From assembly GCA_964577195.1 (NCBI GenBank), contig CAZNYF010000041.1:1-18621 (forward strand): 18,621 bases of DNA, written 5' to 3'. Source of the stretch: HyVt-560 sp964577195. GTDB taxonomy: Bacteria > Pseudomonadota > Gammaproteobacteria > UWMA-0217. A program made the position numbers and the translations under genes. Below the pieces are notes generated by a model. The model ran no database searches. It saw nothing but the letters and a program-made list of their open reading frames with translations, and was not told the origin of the DNA. Of this stretch, positions 7,589-13,553 are shown in pieces. The stretch's first letter is position 1. Each line of letters opens with the position of its first letter.

Positions 7589-8815
7589 ATGACCCATTAT
7601 TCAAGCGCAGTGGCTCTCGTTTTAACCATGCTCATACTGGCAGGATGTGGTGGTGGCTCATCTAAAGCGCCGCTATTCGAAACCAAAGTGGCATTAGGTG
7701 AAAGTCTGTTTTCAGACAAAAATCTCTCCCAAAACCGGACGCAGTCATGCGCCACGTGTCATAAACCCGAGCACGCCTTTATTGATGCGCGGCTGGGTAG
7801 TGATGGCAAAATACGCGCTGTTTCATTGGGTGATGACGGTATTTCGCTGGGGGACAGGAATTCGCCCACAGCAGCGTATGCCAAATTCAGTCCTGATTTT
7901 CATTTTGGAACCAGCGTGCGAATCAATAGTGATCAGCCGGACTACGAGGGATTTATCGGTGGTCAATTTCTGGATGGAAGGGAGGCTGATCTGAAAGGGC
8001 AGGCGAGTGGGCCACCCGTTAATCCAATCGAGATGGGTATCGCCGATAAGACCACTGTGGTTGAGAGGTTCAAGGAAAACCCGGATTACGTTGAGGCTTT
8101 TAAACGTCTCTATAACGATGCCATTTTTGATGACGTTGAAGCTGCGTATGCTGCTATGGCAGAAAGCATTGGACAGTTTGAAAAAACAGATTTATTTTCC
8201 CCGTTTGACTCAAAATATGATCGTTCACTCCTCAGTACTACAGATCCAGACGCTTATCAGCTGAGCTTTAAGGAATCAACGGGAAAAGCACTGTTTTTCT
8301 CGCAACAATTCACCAACTGTGCAACTTGCCATCAACTCCATGCCAGTAAAAATAAACAGGAGACTTTCTCAAGCTACGAGTTCCACAACATAGGCGTCCC
8401 TATCAATGTGGCCGTGAGACTGCTAAACGGCAAAGACAATGATTTTATTGACAATGGGTTATTGGACAACCCTGCCGTCACAGATGACGCGGAAAAAGGC
8501 AAATTCAAAGTGCCAACATTGCGTAATGTCGCCGTTACCGAACCTTATATGCACAATGGTGTGTTTCGGGATTTAGAAACCGTAATCAAATTCTACGACC
8601 ACTTTTTAACCAACTCAGTGTTTGTAGAGAACCCCGAGACTGGCGCGCCTTGGCGAGAGGGTGAAGTCACAGCGACGATTAACTTCACTGAGTTACGCGA
8701 TGGGCGGAAAATGTCTCAACAAAACATAGATGATATGGTTTGCTTTTTAAGGATACTGACAGATAAACGATACGAGCATCTAATCGAAGAAAAAGGCATA
8801 AGCTGTAAAGACTAA
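7589..8815 (+). CDS. Di-heme cytochrome c peroxidase/MauG-family lipoprotein
   Basis: 408 residues from the ATG at 7589, which is preceded by AAAG at 8 nt spacing. A GTG three codons earlier (7580) is also in frame. The signal peptide ends in lipobox LAGC (Cys20) followed by GGGSS. The two heme c sites are CATCH at 54-58 and 244-248. PTLRNVAVTEPYMHNGVF (309-326) is the conserved segment carrying the axial ligand region. The family either detoxifies hydrogen peroxide using periplasmic electron donors (CcpA/Ccp) or, as in MauG, oxidises protein substrates. Divergent from the irpA operon with a shared Fur box, it is more likely a redox partner in iron acquisition than a general peroxidase. The analogy is EfeB, a heme peroxidase that works with imelysin-domain EfeO. 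This is inference. Confidence 0.9.
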   Translation: MTHYSSAVALVLTMLILAGCGGGSSKAPLFETKVALGESLFSDKNLSQNRTQSCATCHKPEHAFIDARLGSDGKIRAVSLGDDGISLGDRNSPTAAYAKFSPDFHFGTSVRINSDQPDYEGFIGGQFLDGREADLKGQASGPPVNPIEMGIADKTTVVERFKENPDYVEAFKRLYNDAIFDDVEAAYAAMAESIGQFEKTDLFSPFDSKYDRSLLSTTDPDAYQLSFKESTGKALFFSQQFTNCATCHQLHASKNKQETFSSYEFHNIGVPINVAVRLLNGKDNDFIDNGLLDNPAVTDDAEKGKFKVPTLRNVAVTEPYMHNGVFRDLETVIKFYDHFLTNSVFVENPETGAPWREGEVTATINFTELRDGRKMSQQNIDDMVCFLRILTDKRYEHLIEEKGISCKD

Positions 8816-8967
8816 GGCTTCTATAAATTCGGAAACACTTGTTAATTAAATCATGAATATAAAAAACATCACTATTTTTGAGAAAATAGAATAGTTTCCT
8901 CTTTTAATCCTTCCTGAAATCTGCCATCTCTGCATTAAGAAAGCGTCATTTAAATTCTGTAAGAGGA

Positions 8968-10689
8968 TTATCGACTTAACAAAAAAACTACCATAACAAG
9001 TAAGAAAAAAGACACGCTTTTCCAAAAAACAACAGGATTTCTCTCCATTAAGGGAGAGCGGGTTTTATCGACAAATTTACTATTCGGATGGCGCAGGTCA
9101 TAAACAAATTCGGATAATTTAGAGTAGCGCTGCTGTGGATTTGGGTGAACCGATTTTTTAATAGCTTCGTCTACCCACGCTGGAATTTCACGGTCATCTT
9201 CTAAAACTGAACGGTAGGTTAACTTGTGCTGTGCCGATTTGGTCCGTGCTTTTATTACTTCAGTTCCATACGGTAACCTGCCGGATAGCAATTGATGGGT
9301 AATTACGCCCAAAGAAAAAAGATCTGAGCTTGGTGTGCCGGTTTCGCCCAAAAAGTATTCTGGTGCAGTAAATGCGGCTGTTCCCAGTATGTGCTGTTGC
9401 TCTAGCGGATGGGAGGTTTCCATGATTCCTGCAACACTGGTCGAGCCAAAATCAATAATTTTTACAGTGCCGGTTTGGTCAATCATGACATTGTTGGGCC
9501 TAAGATCCTGATGAATCATTTCCTGACGATGAAAAGCCCGTAAACCTTGCGCAATTTGTTCGACGATTCCACGCACGACTTCGATGCTTGGTTTCGGGTT
9601 ATCAGTCATCCATTGCGCTAACGTTTGTCCTTCGATGAACTCGGTTACAGTGTATAAAAAATGTCGTTTCCGGGTTTGCTCGCAGGCCTTTAATACGTGG
9701 GCGTTGTTAATGCGTCGCGCGATCCACTCTTCCATCAGGAATCGTTCTAGATATTGCGTATCATTTTGATGTTCGATGGAAGGTGTTTTAATGATGACCT
9801 GTTGCTCGGTCTCAATATCCATCGCCAAATAGACATGGCTACGGCTACTGATATAGACCTCACGCATAATTTTGTAACCATCAAAGTGCATGCGTGCATT
9901 CAATTCAGGAGGAAACGGCAAGGTCGTTAATTGTTGATGGAGTTCGCCGGCATTCTGATTTGGTAATTCTTCAATTCGGACTATTTGCAGAGTCAGGTTG
10001 TCCGTGCTGCCTTGCTCTAATGCTTCATCCAGAATGATATGGGCAGCTTTGTCCAGATCGCTAGTGTGCGTGCTGAGGGTGTCAATAATGAAGTTGTCGG
10101 TGACGTGCTCATAAATACCGTCTGTTGCCAGAATAAATACATCATCAATTTCTAGCGGTAGTGCCAGATAGTCAATTTCAAGCTTGTCATTAATGCCTAA
10201 GGCACGACTAAGATAGCTTTTTTCTGGCGAAATCCAGAGTCGATGATCTTCGGTGAGTTGCTCAAGATAATTATCAAATAAACGATAAATACGGGTGTCG
10301 CCGGTATGAAAAATATGTGCTGTGGTTGACTTGAGTACTAATGTACTAAATGTACACACATAGCCTTTATCTTTATTGTAGCGAAATTGACTGCTGCGTG
10401 ACTGCGAATGCAGCCATGAATTTGTAGCGGACAACACACGCTGCACCGCCGTCTTTACTGACCAGGATTCTGAGGTGCAATAGTAGTCCGATAAAAAACC
10501 ACCCACGGCAGTCTCGCTAGCAATCTGGCTAACGTCACTACTGCTGATACCATCAGCGATTGCGATGGCAATGCCTTTTGAGCTGAGTAACGGTTCTGTC
10601 GGGATATAAGCGCCATGAAAATCCTGATTGATTTTCTTGCGCCCTTTATCCGAATGTTGCCCAATGGAAATTTTTAATGAATTAGACAT
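8968..10689 (-). CDS. Bifunctional PP2C-type phosphatase / Ser-Thr protein kinase, membrane anchored
   Basis: 573 residues. Residues 1-245 form a PP2C domain with its metal-binding aspartates visible: NQD (Asp23), ADG (Asp46), ATDG (Asp190) and TDN (Asp230). Residues 270-535 form a Hanks-type kinase: VIIK lysine (Lys301), catalytic HQDLRPNN (Asp395, Asn400) where HRDLKPxN is usual, DFG (413-415) and APE (442-444). The glycine-rich loop (about 276-290) is poor in glycine. A single hydrophobic segment at 554-571 ends the protein, placing both catalytic domains in the cytoplasm. Related fusions occur in nitrate-assimilation clusters of pseudomonads. Here the upstream neighbour in the same direction is a formate/nitrite channel, separated by 230 nt and a terminator, so the two need not be co-transcribed. 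Substrates are unknown. Confidence 0.92.
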   Translation of the reverse strand: MSNSLKISIGQHSDKGRKKINQDFHGAYIPTEPLLSSKGIAIAIADGISSSDVSQIASETAVGGFLSDYYCTSESWSVKTAVQRVLSATNSWLHSQSRSSQFRYNKDKGYVCTFSTLVLKSTTAHIFHTGDTRIYRLFDNYLEQLTEDHRLWISPEKSYLSRALGINDKLEIDYLALPLEIDDVFILATDGIYEHVTDNFIIDTLSTHTSDLDKAAHIILDEALEQGSTDNLTLQIVRIEELPNQNAGELHQQLTTLPFPPELNARMHFDGYKIMREVYISSRSHVYLAMDIETEQQVIIKTPSIEHQNDTQYLERFLMEEWIARRINNAHVLKACEQTRKRHFLYTVTEFIEGQTLAQWMTDNPKPSIEVVRGIVEQIAQGLRAFHRQEMIHQDLRPNNVMIDQTGTVKIIDFGSTSVAGIMETSHPLEQQHILGTAAFTAPEYFLGETGTPSSDLFSLGVITHQLLSGRLPYGTEVIKARTKSAQHKLTYRSVLEDDREIPAWVDEAIKKSVHPNPQQRYSKLSEFVYDLRHPNSKFVDKTRSPLMERNPVVFWKSVSFFLLVMVVFLLSR

Positions 10690-10858
10690 ATACTCTTTAT
10701 ACTCGAGAATACCCCGTTTATAGCACGCAACTTCTTGCGAATAGCGGCGTTATAAAGCTTCCGCTCCTGTTCGCGCCCTTGCCTACGTTTTTCACGCATT
10801 ACTTTTCATAAAAAATTGTGCACTTAGTTCCAGGGATTTTGAACACAAAGAGCGTACC

Positions 10859-10896
10859 AAAAAAAAGAGCCTCGATTTTTAAAAAAAGAGGCTCTC
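10859..10896 (-). terminator. Rho-independent terminator after the nitrite channel gene
   Basis: On the minus strand AGAGCCTC and GAGGCTCT pair around an A/T-rich loop and are followed by eight Ts (complement of the A run at 10859-10866). It lies 25 nt after the channel's stop. Confidence 0.8.
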
Positions 10897-10921
10897 TGTA
10901 TATTAAACCTAGAAAACTCAG

Positions 10922-11731
10922 TTACAAGTTGCGTTCTGGACCGGTTTTTATATGAGTGTAGTACAAGGGCAAGCCTACAAATACCAGGCCACCTACTAAA
11001 TTTCCTAAAATAGTCGGAAGCTCATTCCAAACTAAATAATCTACAACAGTAAAGTCACCTCCCATAATCATTGAAAACGGGAATAAAAACATATTGACAA
11101 TTGAGTGTTCAAACTCCATATAAAAGAACAGCATAATAGGCATCCACATCGCCACCATTTTACCACTCGCCGAGGTAGAGATCATGGCGCCCACCACTCC
11201 CATAGACACCATCCAGTTGCACAGCATTCCACGAATAAAAATAGTGATCCATCCAGACAATCCATGTTCTTTGTAGCCCAGGGTTCTACTTTCACCAATG
11301 CTACCTACCTTTGCTGCAATCGCGCCACCATCGGTATGGTAGCCATAGGTTAGAATGAAAGACATCATTATTGCGACGCTCAAAGCACCGGCTAAATTAC
11401 CAATAAAGACCAAGCCCCAATTCCGTAGCACTTGATTAACGGTTACTCCTGGTCTTTTATCAAGCCAAGCTAAAGGTACGAGCGTAAATACCCCGGTTAA
11501 CAGGTCAAACTTCATCAGATAGAGCATAATGAAACCAACAGGGAAAAGTACTGCCCCTAGTAGTGGTGACCCAGTTTTCACAGCGACTGTAATGGCAAAA
11601 ACAGCAGCAAGCGCCAGAGTAGCGCCCGCCATAAATGATCGAATTAAGGTGTCTTTGGTCGACATGTAGGCTTTGGCTTCGCCTGCATCAACCATTTTGG
11701 TGACAAATTCTGTCGGCTCTAAATAGGACAT
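10922..11731 (-). CDS. Formate/nitrite transporter family channel, probably nitrite
   Basis: 269 residues, the usual length for FNT pentameric inner-membrane channels, with about six hydrophobic segments. Family signatures are FDLLTGVF (in place of G-(D/E)-L-F-T-G), the RNWGLVFIGNLAGAL block, NWMVSMGVVGA, and EHSIVNMFLFPFSM holding the central conserved histidine. FNT proteins conduct formate, nitrite or hydrosulfide. Nitrite is preferred here because of the sigma-54/NtrC-like promoter and the downstream PP2C-kinase fusion, a combination seen in nitrogen assimilation. No nitrate or nitrite reductase is visible in the window. The start is supported by GGAGAAAA 8 nt before the ATG. FocA (formate) or HSC (sulfide) roles cannot be excluded from sequence. 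Confidence 0.88.
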   Translation of the reverse strand: MSYLEPTEFVTKMVDAGEAKAYMSTKDTLIRSFMAGATLALAAVFAITVAVKTGSPLLGAVLFPVGFIMLYLMKFDLLTGVFTLVPLAWLDKRPGVTVNQVLRNWGLVFIGNLAGALSVAIMMSFILTYGYHTDGGAIAAKVGSIGESRTLGYKEHGLSGWITIFIRGMLCNWMVSMGVVGAMISTSASGKMVAMWMPIMLFFYMEFEHSIVNMFLFPFSMIMGGDFTVVDYLVWNELPTILGNLVGGLVFVGLPLYYTHIKTGPERNL

Positions 11732-11780
11732 GGTAGATTTTCTCCGTTGGTGGAATACTCGTGGTTAACCATCTAAATCA

Positions 11781-11796
11781 AGCAAATATCGAGCCA
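11781..11796 (-). promoter_or_regulatory. Sigma-54 (-24/-12) promoter of the nitrite channel
   Basis: Reads TGGCTCGATATTTGCT on the minus strand, compared with consensus TGGCACG-N4-TTGCW; only one defined base differs, and the GG and GC doublets are at exact spacing. The predicted start near 11770 gives a leader of about 39 nt before the ATG at 11731. Confidence 0.7.
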
Positions 11797-11891
11797 ACCT
11801 GTCATGCGAGTAAAGGGTTTTATAACCTATTGTTTTAACGCCATAAAGTGGTGATATCCTATATCGTGCCGGTTTTGTTTGATCGATAGCT

Positions 11892-11906
11892 GCACCATTT
11901 TTTCGC
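11892..11906 (-). promoter_or_regulatory. NtrC-like enhancer site 1
   Basis: GCGAAAAAATGGTGC on the minus strand. It has the right half GGTGC and the outer GC of the NtrC dyad GCACC-N5-GGTGC (7 of 10 defined bases). It is centred about 129 bp upstream of the predicted sigma-54 start. Confidence 0.45.
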
Positions 11907-11911
11907 ATCTT

Positions 11912-11926
11912 GCACCTTATCAGAGC
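11912..11926 (-). promoter_or_regulatory. NtrC-like enhancer site 2
   Basis: GCTCTGATAAGGTGC on the minus strand, again GC-N8-GGTGC, exactly 20 bp (about two helical turns) from site 1 and centred near -149. The same-face pairing and distance are typical of enhancers for sigma-54 activators. Confidence 0.45.
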
Positions 11927-11966
11927 AAGGTGGGTTCTCATGCTTGCGTGATGCTTGCGCAAAATA

Positions 11967-11996
11967 TTGATTTTTAATGAAAAAGGCGGGTATAAA
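11967..11996 (+). promoter_or_regulatory. Candidate sigma-70 promoter facing away from the nitrite channel
   Basis: -35 TTGATT (11967-11972), 18-bp spacer, -10 TATAAA (11991-11996). The predicted start near 12003 leads straight into the terminator at 12022-12047. Confidence 0.4.
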
Positions 11997-12002
11997 TCAA
12001 GG

Positions 12003-12047
12003 AAAACCAGGCCGCTTCGTTAAGCGCGGTAGCCGCGCTTTTTATTT
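12003..12047 (+). ncRNA. Candidate very short RNA (about 45 nt) with two exclusive hairpins
   Basis: Bounded by the promoter at 11967-11996 and a GC-rich terminator. AAGCG at 12022-12026 can pair with CGCTT at 12013-12017 or with CGCTT at 12036-12040 in the terminator, so the two folds exclude each other as in an attenuator. No ORF follows on this strand. It may be a tiny RNA, or a relic of a leader whose gene is gone. Confidence 0.25.
12022..12047 (+). terminator. Rho-independent terminator
   Basis: An 8-bp perfect stem (AAGCGCGG with CCGCGCTT), 3-nt loop, then TTTATTT. Its direction is plus only. No coding gene on this strand needs it. Confidence 0.75.
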
Positions 12048-12073
12048 GTGTTGGCAGGTTTTAGGGCTCTAAT

Positions 12074-12101
12074 AAAAAAGCCCAGCTAAGCTGGGCTTTT
12101 T
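12074..12101 (-). terminator. Bidirectional terminator after the bacterioferritin operon
   Basis: GCCCAGC (12080-12086) pairs with GCTGGGC (12090-12096) across a 3-nt TAA loop; A and T runs flank both sides, so it can act in either direction. It lies about 30 nt beyond the stop of the downstream bfr gene. Confidence 0.85.
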
Positions 12102-12129
12102 CGAAGAATAGATGACGAGGGACCTTTGG

Positions 12130-12597
12130 CTACATTTGAGATTGTAAATAATTGGGTAGGCCAATTTTATCAATCAAACCAAGCTGTTTTTCTAACCACC
12201 AGGTGTGATCCATTTCTGTGTCATCTAATAGTTTGATCAAAATGGCGCGGGAATCATAATCCTGCTCAGTTTCACAAATGCTGATAGCTTCTTTAAGCGT
12301 TGCAATCACGGCATATTCCAAATCGAGATCATTTCTTAGCATTTCGGGAACATCTTTACCGACATTGACAGGGTCTTGCTGCGTAAAATCAGGCTGAGCT
12401 TCGAGAAAATGCAGACGTTTAATTAATAAATCGGCATGTTCGGTCTCTTCTTCCATCTCATGTTCACTGTGCTCACAGAGCTTGGATAAGCCCCAATCAT
12501 CATACATACGTGAGTGTGCGAAGTATTGATCTCGTGCGGCGAGTTCACCATTTAGCAGCTTTTGTAGTTGTGCTATGACTTTATTATTACCTTTCAT
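12130..12597 (-). CDS. bfr: Bacterioferritin subunit with ferroxidase site, lacking the heme methionine
   Basis: 155 residues of the 24-mer iron-storage protein. By alignment with E. coli Bfr the di-iron ferroxidase ligands are present: Glu18, Tyr25 (nearby), Glu51, His54, Glu94 and an E-x-x-H pair (Glu128, His131, shifted by a one-residue insertion). The heme ligand Met52 is Thr52. This subunit should oxidise Fe(II) but not bind heme by itself. It ends LPNYLQSQM, as Bfr proteins do. It lies 13 nt downstream of the other bfr in the same operon, with GAGGAG before its ATG. The complementary partner upstream suggests a mixed shell. Confidence 0.94.
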   Translation of the reverse strand: MKGNNKVIAQLQKLLNGELAARDQYFAHSRMYDDWGLSKLCEHSEHEMEEETEHADLLIKRLHFLEAQPDFTQQDPVNVGKDVPEMLRNDLDLEYAVIATLKEAISICETEQDYDSRAILIKLLDDTEMDHTWWLEKQLGLIDKIGLPNYLQSQM

Positions 12598-12610
12598 GTT
12601 GTTCTCCTCG

Positions 12611-13075
12611 TTACATCTGAGACTGTAGATAGTTCTTGATACCGGTCTCTTTAACCAGCCACTGTTGGGATTCTATCCAGTCGATATGTTCTTCGGTATC
12701 TTCCAGAATTTCACTGAGTTCGTCCCGAGTGATGTAGTCCTTGATGTTTTCACTGGATGCGATGGCTGCCAATAGATTAACGCGAGTATCCAGCTGCATC
12801 TGTAAATCACCGCTGAGAATTTCAGGGATGTCTTCACCAATGAGAAGTTTGCCAAGATCTTGCAGGTTAGGTAGTCCTTCCAGAAACAAGATGCGGTCGA
12901 TTATTTCATCCGCCATTTTCATGGCTTTGATGGATCGCTTGTATTCGTATCCGTTAAATTCGCCAAGACCCCAGTTTTTTGAGATTCGGGCATGAAGAAA
13001 TAATTGATTGATTGCCGTTAACTGATTTTTAAGGCACAGGTTTAATGCGTCAAGAATAGCGGGATCGCCTTGCAC
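12611..13075 (-). CDS. bfr: Bacterioferritin subunit with heme methionine, ferroxidase site lost
   Basis: 154 residues, clearly Bfr (NQLTAINQ, NWGLGEFNGYEY, ILFLEGLPNLQDLGKLLIGE, ending NYLQSQM). The heme ligand Met52 is kept, but the ferroxidase ligands are replaced: Glu18 to Gln, Tyr25 to Leu, Glu51 to Ala, His54 to Met, Glu94 to Gln, Glu127 to Thr; only His130 remains. It should carry heme, the electron entry point for Bfd-driven iron release, and be unable to oxidise iron. The start is GTG with GAGGAG 8 nt before it. It is the first gene of the operon, behind a strong promoter. Two-subunit Bfr systems with this division occur in other proteobacteria. Confidence 0.94.
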   Translation of the reverse strand: MQGDPAILDALNLCLKNQLTAINQLFLHARISKNWGLGEFNGYEYKRSIKAMKMADEIIDRILFLEGLPNLQDLGKLLIGEDIPEILSGDLQMQLDTRVNLLAAIASSENIKDYITRDELSEILEDTEEHIDWIESQQWLVKETGIKNYLQSQM

Positions 13076-13153
13076 GTTTAATTCTCCTCATCTGTAGTAG
13101 TGAAACGTTGGCTATCCGAAGATGTGGAGTGGCTCACGCTGTTGATATTGCAA

Positions 13154-13182
13154 AGAATAGTCTTAATGACTGAAAATGTCAA
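13154..13182 (-). promoter_or_regulatory. Strong sigma-70 promoter of the bfr operon
   Basis: Minus strand: -35 TTGACA (13177-13182), exactly 17 bp, -10 TATTCT (13154-13159). The predicted start near 13147 gives a leader of about 72 nt before the GTG. No Fur box overlaps it. Confidence 0.7.
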
Positions 13183-13238
13183 GCTAAGTAGTTGATATAT
13201 AAAGGAAAAATGCCAACAATACTCATTGGTAATCAGCT

Positions 13239-13257
13239 ATTGCAAATCGTTCGCATT
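13239..13257. promoter_or_regulatory. Fur-like box in the bfd promoter
   Basis: ATTGCAAATCGTTCGCATT matches the Pseudomonas-type Fur sequence AATGAGAATNATTCTCATT at 13 of 18 defined bases, the right half being best. It covers the -35 and spacer of the bfd promoter. bfd is Fur-repressed in other gammaproteobacteria, which fits. Confidence 0.5.
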
Positions 13258-13268
13258 CGTTTTATTAT
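13240..13268 (+). promoter_or_regulatory. Candidate bfd promoter
   Basis: -35 TTGCAA (13240-13245), 17-bp spacer, -10 TATTAT (13263-13268). The predicted start near 13276 gives a leader of about 25 nt. Confidence 0.55.
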
Positions 13269-13300
13269 CACCTCATCAAAGATTATATGGGTAAGCCGCA

Positions 13301-13504
13301 ATGGTTGTATGTGTTTGCAACAGAGTATCAGATACGGATATCTGCAATGCCGTTCTTCAAGGCATTGATTCAATGGATGAATTAAGCGCCGAGTTAAAGG
13401 TGGCTACTTGTTGTGGACGTTGTGGTGACTGCGCACGCAAACTACTCAATGAAACCGTCGCCAAGAATTGCCCTGGTTCTGCTGCATGCCAATTTGCCGC
13501 CTAG
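13301..13504 (+). CDS. bfd: Bacterioferritin-associated ferredoxin Bfd
   Basis: A 67-residue [2Fe-2S] protein that docks on bacterioferritin and passes electrons to its heme to release stored iron. Cluster cysteines are C4 and C6 (VCVCNRVS) with the C-C-G-R-C-G-D-C stretch at 37-44, the spacing seen in Bfd. Two further cysteines near the C-terminus (NCPGSAAC) are extra. Divergent from the bfr operon with its own Fur-like operator, it fits a switch: store iron when replete, mobilise it when starved. The ABC permease begins 47 nt downstream on the same strand, so the three plus-strand genes may form an operon. Confidence 0.92.
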   Translation: MVVCVCNRVSDTDICNAVLQGIDSMDELSAELKVATCCGRCGDCARKLLNETVAKNCPGSAACQFAA

Positions 13505-13524
13505 GAGTCTGTAAACGCTTGCTC

Positions 13525-13553
13525 CATCTCTCTGATTGAGATGATTAGTTTTT
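13525..13553 (+). promoter_or_regulatory. Hairpin covering the ribosome site of the ABC permease gene
   Basis: CATCTC (13525-13530) pairs with GAGATG (13538-13543) across 7 nt; a T-rich stretch (ATTAGTTTTT) follows. GAGATG is also the only plausible Shine-Dalgarno for the TTG start at 13552, so the stem would hide it. It may equally be a weak terminator between bfd and the permease gene. Confidence 0.3.

Noticed and set aside
11765..11962. 65-codon minus-strand frame upstream of the nitrite channel
   Set aside because: It overlaps the sigma-54 promoter and NtrC-like sites, has no Shine-Dalgarno, and its composition looks non-coding.
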